Positions 1-5,811 of a DNA stretch of 7,560 nt are shown here, one piece after another; the first letter of the stretch is position 1, and every line of letters starts with the position of its first letter. The stretch is from NCBI GenBank assembly GCA_937926415.1, contig CALBAF010000252.1:1-7560 (forward strand). Direction: 5' to 3'. A program made the translations under genes and the position numbers. The notes beneath the pieces are model-generated. The model did not search any database, had not been told where the DNA came from, and saw only the letters and a program-made list of their open reading frames with translations. The stretch is from an uncultured Actinomyces sp. (GTDB taxonomy: Bacteria; Actinomycetota; Actinomycetes; Actinomycetales; Actinomycetaceae).

Positions 1-160
1 CGGCAGCTTCCGTGCGCGCGGCCTGGTCGCGAACCGCCGCGAAACCCGACAGTGAGGGCAGCGACGACGCGCCGCATGCGGACAGCGCGAGAACCGCAGC
101 CGACGTTACGACGAGGCCGGGGATGCGGTGTGTGGTCAAAGTCAGTTTTGCGAAACGCAC
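1..160 (-). CDS. Divergent lipoprotein, N-terminal fragment (runs off left edge)
   Basis: On the minus strand an open frame begins at a GTG (160-158) and stays open to the window edge, giving 53 residues. The N-terminus has basic residues, a hydrophobic stretch (residues 15-27, GLVVTSAAVLALS) and a lipobox ending at Cys29 (LSAC), followed by Gly-Ala-Ser-Ser. This is the pattern of a lipoprotein signal peptide cleaved by signal peptidase II, so the product is probably anchored on the outer face of the membrane. An in-frame TTG at 139-137 is a possible alternative start and still keeps the signal. No clear ribosome-binding site is visible for either start. The mature domain lies outside the window, so no function is given. 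A gene for an uncharacterised protein next to and divergent from rimP is common in actinobacteria, but I cannot tie this fragment to that family. Confidence 0.65.
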   Translation of the reverse strand, partial: MRFAKLTLTTHRIPGLVVTSAAVLALSACGASSLPSLSGFAAVRDQAARTEAA

Positions 161-185
161 ACCCGCATCATCCCACACCCCCGGG

Positions 186-191
186 TAGGAT
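186..191 (+). promoter_or_regulatory. Possible -10 element for rimP
   Basis: TAGGAT fits the TANNNT pattern of actinobacterial -10 elements and lies about 40 bases before the rimP start. No convincing -35 element is seen at the right distance, so this is weak. A purine-rich AGAAAGA (216-222) nine bases before the ATG is the likely rimP ribosome-binding site. Confidence 0.3.
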
Positions 192-231
192 AGGGAACTG
201 ACCCGCGTACGCGAGAGAAAGATAGGCGCAT

Positions 232-702
232 ATGGCATCGTCCACGTCAGAGGGACCGCTCGAGGAGCTGCTGGCTCCCGTGGTCGCACGCTCGGGACTG
301 GAACTGGATTCGGTGACCCGCTCGCGCTCCGACGCGATGCCCCTCCTGCGGGTCATCGTCGAAGCGCCCATCGGTGCCGACGGAATTGACTCGGACACCC
401 TCGCTGAGGTGTCCCGCGCCGTATCGAAAGCCCTGGACGTCGCGGATCCGATCGACGGCGAATACCTGCTCGAAGTCTCCACGCCGGGAGCCGAACGTGA
501 GCTGACAAAGGTCGGACACTGGATGCGACAGATCGGACGCCTCGTGCGTATCAAGCTGCGCGCCGGTGGCTACGTCTCCGGACGCGTCGTCGCCGCGAAC
601 GAGACCAGCGCAACGATCGATGTCGACGGCGAAACGACTACCATTGACTATTCTGACATGAGGAAGGCGCGCTCCCGCGTCGACTTTGGAACGGGGAACT
701 AA
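232..702 (+). CDS. rimP: Ribosome maturation factor RimP
   Basis: This 156-residue protein is the assembly factor for the 30S ribosomal subunit. It has the usual RimP layout: an N-terminal alpha/beta domain (about 1-90) and a C-terminal SH3-like beta domain (about 95-156). The N-terminal domain carries the family core, here DGEYLLEVSTPGAEREL (from residue 75), equivalent to the 'YxLEVSSPGxxRPL' motif of other members. The length is normal. The ATG at 232 is chosen because it follows AGAAAGA at a usable distance and matches the family N-terminus. In most bacteria rimP is directly followed by nusA. Here it is followed by a terminator and a thiamin-type operon instead. The last 44 bases before its final codon are duplicated upstream of nusA (see the repeat entries), so the rimP 3' end is a recombination boundary. 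The coding sequence itself looks intact. Confidence 0.95.
   Translation: MASSTSEGPLEELLAPVVARSGLELDSVTRSRSDAMPLLRVIVEAPIGADGIDSDTLAEVSRAVSKALDVADPIDGEYLLEVSTPGAERELTKVGHWMRQIGRLVRIKLRAGGYVSGRVVAANETSATIDVDGETTTIDYSDMRKARSRVDFGTGN
655..698 (+). repeat. 44-bp direct repeat, left copy (rimP 3' end)
   Basis: This stretch encodes rimP residues D142 to near the stop (DMRKARSRVDFGTG) and is identical over 44 bases to 5758-5801. The two copies begin 5,103 bases apart and flank the thiamin operon. Identity stops at the final sense codon: AAC then TAA here, AAG then TAG in the right copy. Confidence 0.97.
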
Positions 703-716
703 TCCCGCGATCTGCG

Positions 717-750
717 ATGTGCCCGGCTGAATTCACGCAGCCGGGCACAT
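717..750 (+). terminator. Rho-independent-type terminator after rimP
   Basis: Arms 717-729 (ATGTGCCCGGCTG) and 738-750 are perfectly complementary over 13 bp, with an 8-base loop. Only a short T-rich tail follows (TTTGTGT), as is common for actinobacterial terminators. It begins 15 bases after the rimP stop and should separate rimP transcription from the thiamin operon. Confidence 0.75.
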
Positions 751-763
751 TTGTGTGATCCGT

Positions 764-792
764 TTGATAGGGAACCTGGAGGGGTGTAGAGT
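764..792 (+). promoter_or_regulatory. Promoter of the thiamin operon (TTGATA-17-TAGAGT)
   Basis: A -35 element TTGATA (764-769) and a -10 element TAGAGT (787-792) are separated by exactly 17 bases. Both fit the housekeeping sigma-factor consensus. The predicted transcript start, about 798-800, coincides with the first base of the riboswitch, which supports the call. Confidence 0.7.
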
Positions 793-799
793 GTGATCC

Positions 800-892
800 G
801 ATGCACGGGAGCCCCAGAAGCGAGGGGCTGAGAGGGAGGCGATCCTCCGACCGACACACCTGATCCGGGTCATACCGGCGTAGGGACGCAGA
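800..892 (+). ncRNA. TPP (thiamin pyrophosphate) riboswitch, THI element
   Basis: The conserved THI-box parts appear in order. There is a short P1 stem (TGC 802-804 with GCA 888-890), then a stem AGCCCC/GGGGCT (810-815 with 824-829). It is followed by the CTGAGAGGG core that binds the pyrimidine (828-836) and an optional stem GGAGG/CCTCC (835-839 with 844-848). The second sensor arm carries ACCTGATC (858-865), a CCGG/CCGG stem (865-868 with 875-878) and GCGTAGGGA (878-886). One base differs from the common form: GGTCATACC rather than GGTAATACC. The element binds TPP and is expected to lower expression of the downstream genes when TPP is plentiful. No terminator is seen between it and the first gene, so control is probably at translation. 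Confidence 0.95.
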
Positions 893-912
893 CACTTCTT
901 CCATGAAGGCTC

Positions 913-2055
913 GTGCGCGCACGCGAAAGAGCCCATGTGAGCGACGATAACAATCATCTCGACGTGACGACCAGGGTCTGGCCCGTCATCTCCGACGACG
1001 AAATTTCCCGGGTACTCGCCCGCCTCGCCACCCCCCTCGCAGGCACCGCCGTGCAGGTTTCGAACCGCCCAACGACAGCGGGAATCCTCGTAGATGCGGG
1101 CGATATGACGGTTTTCATCAAGCGTTACGGGCCCGGCGCCGTACCTCCCGATCACCTGCGAGCTGTCCACGGCCTCGTCGACCACGTACGCGCGAAGGGT
1201 TTTCCCACCCCGGCCTTTCTGCCCTTTGCGGACGGCGATACCGTCTGGGAAACACCAACGGGCACGTGGGAAGTGTGCGAAGGGGCAATCGGTGAGGACC
1301 GGTACCGTGATGATCCTACGTGGACGATTCCAGGCACTCTCGAGGAGGCGCACGCCCTGGGCGCCATGACCGCGCGACTCGCCTTGGCCTCAACGGACTA
1401 TCGAGCCCGCAACAACCCGCCCTGCGCCTACCAGTCACGCATGCGCCTCTTCGCCGACGATCCCCGCCGAGACCTGGCCCAATGGATCGAGCATCGACCC
1501 GGGGTTGCGGCCTTCCTGCGCGATACGGGCAGACGTATCGAGGATGAGTGGGAGCCGCATCTGAAGTTCGCCGCCGCATACGCCCCGATCGCCCGCGATC
1601 TGCCAACGTCCTGGACCCATGGAGACCTGCACATCTCCAACGTCTTCTGGCAGGGCCTCGCCCCCTCACAATTCATCGATTTTGGGCTGGCCGACCACAA
1701 TCCCTCCATCTATGACTTGGCGCTCATTATCGAGCGCAATGCCTTCGAGTGGACGCGGATCGTCGACGGCGAGGAGGAAGCAGTCCACCGAGACATCACC
1801 CTCGCCCTCATCGAAGGCTACGAGGACGTCAGGCCCCTGAGTCCTCTCGAACGACGCGGCCTCATTGCCTTGATGCCGCTGATCCAAGCGGAGTCCGGCC
1901 TCAACTGGATCGACTACCAGTACGGGGCGACCCGATCCATCCCGGGCGCGACGTGGTGCCTGGACATTTTCTTCGGCGAGCATACTCGGTGGTTTACACG
2001 CCCGGCTGGGCAGGACTATCTGGCGTGGCTTGACGACGCAGTGACGCACGAATGA
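913..2055 (+). CDS. APH-fold phosphotransferase, candidate thiamin or pyrimidine kinase
   Basis: This protein of up to 380 residues belongs to the aminoglycoside/choline kinase-like phosphotransferase superfamily. Visible landmarks, numbered from 913, are a beta-strand lysine likely to hold ATP (FIKRYGP, K70), the catalytic loop HGDLHISN (H236, D238, N243) and the metal-binding IDFG (D256). There is no signal peptide or membrane segment, so it is cytoplasmic. It is the first gene after the TPP riboswitch and its stop overlaps the next start (ATGA, 2052-2055), so a role in thiamin salvage is inferred. E. coli thiamin kinase ThiK has the same fold, making thiamin or hydroxymethylpyrimidine the leading substrates; the sequence does not decide. 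Two in-frame GTG starts compete: 913, with GAAGG only three bases upstream, and 937, with GAAAGAG (925-931) at better spacing. I give the longer form but 937 is probably the true start. Confidence 0.85.
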   Translation: MRARERAHVSDDNNHLDVTTRVWPVISDDEISRVLARLATPLAGTAVQVSNRPTTAGILVDAGDMTVFIKRYGPGAVPPDHLRAVHGLVDHVRAKGFPTPAFLPFADGDTVWETPTGTWEVCEGAIGEDRYRDDPTWTIPGTLEEAHALGAMTARLALASTDYRARNNPPCAYQSRMRLFADDPRRDLAQWIEHRPGVAAFLRDTGRRIEDEWEPHLKFAAAYAPIARDLPTSWTHGDLHISNVFWQGLAPSQFIDFGLADHNPSIYDLALIIERNAFEWTRIVDGEEEAVHRDITLALIEGYEDVRPLSPLERRGLIALMPLIQAESGLNWIDYQYGATRSIPGATWCLDIFFGEHTRWFTRPAGQDYLAWLDDAVTHE

Positions 2056-2066
2056 AAGGAACAACA

Positions 2067-3095
2067 ATGAAACGAACCATCACGAGGCTTGCAATGCTGC
2101 TGCCCGCCTGCGCGCTAGCTGTGGCGGCCTGCTCAGACACCGCAACGACCTCACAGAGCGAGCATGCTCGGGAAACAGTGAGTGTCGTCCTGGACTGGAC
2201 GCCGAACACAAACCATTCCGGCGTCTACTTGGCCATGGCCCGCGGCTACTACGAGCAGGCGGGCATTGACGTTGAGATTCTGCCCTACTCCGAAGCGGGG
2301 TCCGCGTCAGTTCTCCTGGGCGGAGGAGCCGACTTCGCCTTCGAAGGAGCCTACTCCGTCATCGCCGGCAAAGCGCGCGGTGACGACATGACCATGGTCT
2401 TCAACCTCCAGCAAGAGTCCTCGCAGGGCATCGCAGTGCGCGCAGACAACTCGGACATCACGAGGCCCGCCGACCTTGACGGAAAACTCTTTGCAACCTG
2501 GGGTGCAGCCGAAGGCGTCGCGAAGGTACAAACTATGATCCGCAACGACGGCGGACAAGGAAATGTGGAGACCGCGCTGCTCGGAACCAGCGCCTACGCA
2601 GCCGTCTACAACGGTACGGCAGACTATGCCGAAGGCCTCACAACGTGGGAAGGGATCGAGGCGGACCTCGCCGGAACCCCCGTCAAGTGGTTCATGCCCG
2701 CTGACTACGGTGTTGAGACGACGCCCGCCGAGCTTGGTCTGGTAACAACTCCCGCATACCTGCGAGACCACTCCGACCTCGCAAAGCGATTCATCCAGGC
2801 GACTCAACGCGGATACAAGGATGCCATCTCCGATCCGTCCGGTGCCGTAGACGCACTGTTGAATGCCAATCCCGACGCCGCCATCGATCGCGAATTGGCC
2901 ACCAGGAGCCAGGAGCTGCTCTCATCGCAGTACTGGAAGGACTCAGCTGGCAGCGTCGGTCACGGCGACGTTGATCGTTGGCAGCGTTACATCGACTACC
3001 TGGAGGGAGCAGGCCTCCTCGAAGACGCCAACGGGAAGCCCGCATCCGCCGGCCTGCGCGGCGCAGACATGGTGACCAATGATCTCCTCGAGTAG
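2067..3095 (+). CDS. thiY: NMT1/THI5-like substrate-binding lipoprotein of a thiamin-precursor ABC importer
   Basis: The 342-residue product begins with a lipoprotein signal: MKR, a hydrophobic core, then lipobox VAAC with Cys22 as the lipid anchor. The mature part has the NMT1/THI5-like fold of ThiY proteins, which bind pyrimidine precursors of thiamin. The hallmark DWTPNTNHSGVYLA is at residues 43-56, with G-ADFAFEG and the AGKARG segment further on. Start 2067 is chosen because AAAGGA (2055-2060) lies six bases upstream; an in-frame ATG at 2052 overlaps the kinase stop but lacks such a site. The gene overlaps the permease-ATPase gene by 17 bases, so the two are translationally linked. At the positions where yeast Thi5 has its PLP lysine and donor histidine, this protein has Glu and Ser, which fits a binding protein rather than an enzyme. 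Ligand could be formylaminopyrimidine, hydroxymethylpyrimidine or thiamin. Confidence 0.88.
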   Translation: MKRTITRLAMLLPACALAVAACSDTATTSQSEHARETVSVVLDWTPNTNHSGVYLAMARGYYEQAGIDVEILPYSEAGSASVLLGGGADFAFEGAYSVIAGKARGDDMTMVFNLQQESSQGIAVRADNSDITRPADLDGKLFATWGAAEGVAKVQTMIRNDGGQGNVETALLGTSAYAAVYNGTADYAEGLTTWEGIEADLAGTPVKWFMPADYGVETTPAELGLVTTPAYLRDHSDLAKRFIQATQRGYKDAISDPSGAVDALLNANPDAAIDRELATRSQELLSSQYWKDSAGSVGHGDVDRWQRYIDYLEGAGLLEDANGKPASAGLRGADMVTNDLLE

Positions 3096-4695
3096 ACCAA
3101 GCTCGGAGGCTGGGCGCACGCGCGACAACGTTGTGCGCTCAGCCTGGGCACTCGCCTCCCTGGGTGTGGTCGTCACAGCGTGGCAGATTCTCCACGCCTG
3201 GTCTGGCCTGCCAGAGCGGATCCTGCCGGCTCCCACCACCATCGTTACCTCGGCAATGGCCAGCTGGCCGTCACTCAGAGCGGCTGCGTGGGCGACGGGC
3301 ATCGAAGGGATCGCGGGCATGCTCGTCGGAATCGCTGTGGGAGTCATCATCGCTTTCACCACGTCGCTCTGGCCCCGCGTCTCCCATGTTGCCATGCCAA
3401 TCCTGGTTATCTCCCAGACAATCCCCCTGGTGGCGATCGCACCCCTCATGGTGATCTGGATGGGCTTCACCATGGCCTCGAAAATTGTGGTCGTCGCGGT
3501 GTTCACCGCCTTCCCCGTGGCCATTGCCTTGCTGCGCGGTCTCGGGCGTGTGCCAAGCTCCCTCACCGACCCGCTCGCCGTCGCCGGTGCCTCACGTCTG
3601 TGGATCCTCATCCATGCGCGACTGCCCTGGGCGCACACGCACCTGTTCTCGGGTATCCGCATCGCGGCTACCTACGCTTTCGCATCGGCTGCAACGGCCG
3701 AGTTCATGGGCGCCAAACGTGGACTTGGCGTCTTCCTCCTGAGCGCGCAATCGTCATTTCGCACCGACCTCGTATTTGCCGGAGCCGGCGTCCTCGTTCT
3801 GATGACACTCCTGCTCTACGCACTCGTAGCCGCTGCGGAGGCGGTGACATCCCGGCGCTCGCTGCCCTCTCCCTGGAGGCGGACGAAGGGGAGTCGGAGC
3901 GTCGTTCCCGGACGCATCGACATCGCTGACGTGTCGAAAACCTACCGCTCCTCGCGGGGGAACGTGCGAGCGCTTGAGCGTGCGAGCCTGGCGGTAACGG
4001 AGGGGAAGATAGCGGCCGTCGTCGGTCCCTCCGGATGCGGCAAGAGCACACTCATCCGTATTACGGCGGGACTCGAGCAGGCAGACCACGCGCTCGACCA
4101 CGCGCAGATGAACAGTTCTATGTCCTGCGCCCTCATGCCGCAATCGGACTCGCTCGTGCCTTGGCTCAGTGTTCGCGACAACGTGGCTCTGCCTCTCGTC
4201 CTGGCGGGAGGCCTGAAACGGGACGCTCGCGCGCAGGCGCAAGCCGCCCTCGAGGGGCTGGCACTCGGCTCATTTTCCTCCCACCGGCCCGATGAACTGT
4301 CCGGAGGAATGCGTGCCCGTGTTGCTTTCGCTCGTACGATGCTCACCCCGGCCAGCGCGATCCTGCTTGATGAACCCTTCGGAGCTCTCGACGCCCTCAC
4401 TCGGGCAGACGTGTGCGACTGGCTCGCGGGCATCCTCGACGAGGAATCGCGCACGACCATCATCGTCACCCACGACATCCGGGAAGCCGTTCAACTTGCC
4501 GACACCGTCCATGTCATGAGCGTGCGGCCCGGGCATATCACAGACATCATCCCGATTGATCTACCGCACCCTCGCGGGCGCGGTACCCGACGACTGGAGC
4601 GATTCCACGCCCTGTGCGCCCGCGTGGAAGACGCTCTTACCAACACTCACGCGCGCACTGAACACGAAGGAATACCATGCCAGTCACACGAGTAA
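3079..4695 (+). CDS. ABC importer: permease fused to ATPase (ThiX-ThiZ-like)
   Basis: One 538-residue chain joins both cytoplasmic-side parts of an importer. Residues 1-255 are an SsuC/TauC/ThiX-type permease with about six hydrophobic segments (near 22-41, 74-98, 104-130, 134-156, 190-210, 230-252). Its EAA-type coupling loop starts at D164, with G170 and LP at 182-183. After a basic linker, residues 280-538 form the ATPase: Walker A GPSGCGKST (316-324), Q-loop Q355, signature LSGGM (407-411), Walker B AILLDEP (D431, E432), D-loop GALD (435-438) and switch H465. All catalytic residues are present. The stretch between Walker A and the Q-loop is short and lacks the usual G-x-V-x-x-x-G strand. 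ThiX and ThiZ are normally separate proteins; here no stop or frameshift lies between them. The start overlaps the lipoprotein gene, and the end overlaps the next gene by 19 bases. Expected function is import of the lipoprotein's ligand as a homodimer. Confidence 0.9.
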   Translation: MISSSRPSSEAGRTRDNVVRSAWALASLGVVVTAWQILHAWSGLPERILPAPTTIVTSAMASWPSLRAAAWATGIEGIAGMLVGIAVGVIIAFTTSLWPRVSHVAMPILVISQTIPLVAIAPLMVIWMGFTMASKIVVVAVFTAFPVAIALLRGLGRVPSSLTDPLAVAGASRLWILIHARLPWAHTHLFSGIRIAATYAFASAATAEFMGAKRGLGVFLLSAQSSFRTDLVFAGAGVLVLMTLLLYALVAAAEAVTSRRSLPSPWRRTKGSRSVVPGRIDIADVSKTYRSSRGNVRALERASLAVTEGKIAAVVGPSGCGKSTLIRITAGLEQADHALDHAQMNSSMSCALMPQSDSLVPWLSVRDNVALPLVLAGGLKRDARAQAQAALEGLALGSFSSHRPDELSGGMRARVAFARTMLTPASAILLDEPFGALDALTRADVCDWLAGILDEESRTTIIVTHDIREAVQLADTVHVMSVRPGHITDIIPIDLPHPRGRGTRRLERFHALCARVEDALTNTHARTEHEGIPCQSHE

Positions 4696-5591
4696 TGCTC
4701 GAATATGTACACCCGTGGCCCAACCATGCCGGCCTCTTCCTGGCCAGGCGCAACGGGGGCTTCGCGCGGGCGGGCCTCGACGTCGAACTAATCTCCGACG
4801 GTTACGACAGGGGAGGGGCGCCCGCGATGCTCGCGCGCGGCGAATACGATGTCGCCTCCCTGCGCCTGGGACACGTTCTACAGTCGCGGTCCGCTGGCGT
4901 GCCTTTCGTCGCCGTCGCAACGCTCAATCAGCGTCAGCTGGGAGCGGTGATTACAACGCCCGAGACTGGGATCTCGCGCTTCGCGGACCTTGAAGGAAAG
5001 ACCGTTGCCGTCCCGCCTGTTGCTCGCCTCATTCACGAAGTGCGCGAGGCGGTGGCCGCGGACGGGGGAGACCCCACCCTGATTCGCTTCGCGGACCCTG
5101 GCAACTGGGAGCCCGATGTTCGCTCCGTCGAGCAGGGGCTCTACGACGCCGTTATGAACGTTCGTGCGTGGGAACCCTTCCAAGGAAATACTCCTCTCGA
5201 TGAGGTGGTCGTCCTCGAATTCGACTCGGTGGGGGTCGCACCTCATCACTCCTACTTCCTGTCGGTGCGCGAGGACACCCTGGAACGTAATCCCGAATTC
5301 GTCCGTACGTTCCTCGCCGCTGCGAGTGTCGGCTACCGGGAGGCAATGGAGGACGAGGACAGCGCCGTCGAAGCGATGACGTGGCCCATGTGCCACGTTC
5401 GCCCCGAGGTACTGCGTGCCTCGCTGCGGGCAATTCGTGACTCCTGGTTCACTCCCTCCGGACGCTGGGGTGAGATTCAAGAGGATCTCGTGACTTCCTA
5501 CACGGAATGGATGGAAAAGGGCGGCTGGCTCGAAGAAGGCAGCTCGGTTGATGATCTGGCGGGAGCTTGGACGAACGCCTTCCTGCCGTAG
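4677..5591 (+). CDS. Cytoplasmic NMT1/THI5-like protein without signal peptide
   Basis: This 304-residue protein shares the NMT1/THI5 fold with the lipoprotein two genes upstream: PNHAGLFLA (15-23), a G-E-Y-D segment (55-58), FADLEGKTVAVP, then NPEFVRTFL. It starts directly with the first beta strand (MPVTRVMLEYVHPW), so it has no signal peptide or lipobox and should stay in the cytoplasm. The start is well supported by GAAGGA (4666-4671), five bases before ATG, so a missed signal sequence is unlikely. Aligned by eye with yeast Thi5, H66 falls on the histidine that supplies the pyrimidine, but the PLP lysine is replaced by Leu62. Where Thi5 has its CCCFC motif this protein reads VAPHH (H190, H191). 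It could be a Thi5-like enzyme, a ligand carrier or sensor, or a binding protein used by the fused importer without an anchor. The family call is firm; the role is not. Confidence 0.82.
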   Translation: MPVTRVMLEYVHPWPNHAGLFLARRNGGFARAGLDVELISDGYDRGGAPAMLARGEYDVASLRLGHVLQSRSAGVPFVAVATLNQRQLGAVITTPETGISRFADLEGKTVAVPPVARLIHEVREAVAADGGDPTLIRFADPGNWEPDVRSVEQGLYDAVMNVRAWEPFQGNTPLDEVVVLEFDSVGVAPHHSYFLSVREDTLERNPEFVRTFLAAASVGYREAMEDEDSAVEAMTWPMCHVRPEVLRASLRAIRDSWFTPSGRWGEIQEDLVTSYTEWMEKGGWLEEGSSVDDLAGAWTNAFLP

Positions 5592-5603
5592 AAAAGTACC
5601 CAG

Positions 5604-5666
5604 CGGGCGCTCGTTCGCCCGTTCGCAGACGCCTCGCCCGTTCCCCAGCGTGGCCGAGGCGTCTGC
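5604..5666 (+). terminator. Two hairpins ending the thiamin operon
   Basis: A small hairpin (CGGGCG 5604-5609 with CGCCCG 5616-5621) is followed by a strong one. Its arms, 5625-5636 (GCAGACGCCTCG) and 5655-5666, pair perfectly over 12 bp around an 18-base loop, with a weak TTGT tail. They lie just after the stop at 5591 and probably end transcription. The rest of the 5592-5811 gap holds the rimP remnant described separately; I see no convincing promoter for nusA in it. Confidence 0.65.
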
Positions 5667-5703
5667 TTGTCCGACGCGCGTTGTGGATGAACGTGACGTG
5701 GGC

Positions 5704-5805
5704 GAGACAATCGCAACGACCACCAACCGCGTCAGATCGATTACCATGGGTAACCAGGACATGAGGAAGGCGCGCTCCCGCGTCGACTTTGGAACGGGGA
5801 AGTAG
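5704..5805 (+). pseudogene. rimP 3' remnant upstream of nusA
   Basis: In frame, this stretch aligns with rimP from Glu124 to the stop without a gap. The first 18 bases match at 15 positions, the next 36 at 16, and the last 44 before the final codon are identical. It ends FGTGK then TAG (5803-5805), only six bases before the nusA ATG. The TAG runs into the nusA ribosome-binding site (TAGGAG, 5803-5808), as expected for an original rimP-nusA junction. The rest of rimP is missing. In-frame ATG codons at 5746 and 5761 could yield peptides of 19 or 14 residues, but no ribosome-binding site is seen before them. Confidence 0.75.
5758..5801 (+). repeat. 44-bp direct repeat, right copy (before nusA)
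   Basis: Identical over 44 bases to 655-698 and read in the same codon frame. It ends ten bases before the nusA start. Perfect identity here, next to only 57% identity in the 54 bases upstream, suggests that the 44 bases mark the crossover tract or have been kept equal by gene conversion. Confidence 0.97.
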
Positions 5806-5811
5806 GAGACC

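Larger units (their letters stand above)
655..5805 (+). other. Thiamin operon inserted between rimP and nusA, bounded by direct repeats
   Basis: The block holds a promoter, a TPP riboswitch, four genes and a terminator, so it can be expressed without its neighbours. It lies exactly between two in-frame copies of the rimP 3' end and breaks the usual rimP-nusA adjacency. Codon choice differs from the right-hand neighbour: nusA has almost only G or C at third positions, while the thiamin genes use many A- and T-ending codons. That fits acquisition, but weaker expression could also explain it. No recombinase gene, inverted terminal repeat or tRNA is visible, so the insertion route is inferred as homologous or site-specific recombination at the rimP end. 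Confidence 0.7.

Noticed and set aside
717..750. Hairpin as part of the riboswitch or a protein operator
   Set aside because: It lies upstream of the predicted promoter (764-792) and directly after rimP, so it belongs to the end of the rimP transcript.
3180..3929. 249-codon plus-strand frame inside the permease
   Set aside because: It is a +1 shadow of the permease, with Arg/His/Pro-rich translation and no hydrophobic segments. The real frame has clear membrane and EAA-loop features.
655..5801. Insertion sequence or tRNA-targeted integrative island
   Set aside because: No transposase, integrase, terminal inverted repeats or tRNA gene is visible, and 44 bases is far longer than a transposon target duplication. 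Recombination at the rimP end is kept instead.
5548..5805. 85-codon plus-strand frame ending at the right repeat, as a separate gene
   Set aside because: Its first half overlaps the NMT1-like gene in another frame and crosses the terminator. Only the last 34 codons are meaningful, as a rimP remnant.
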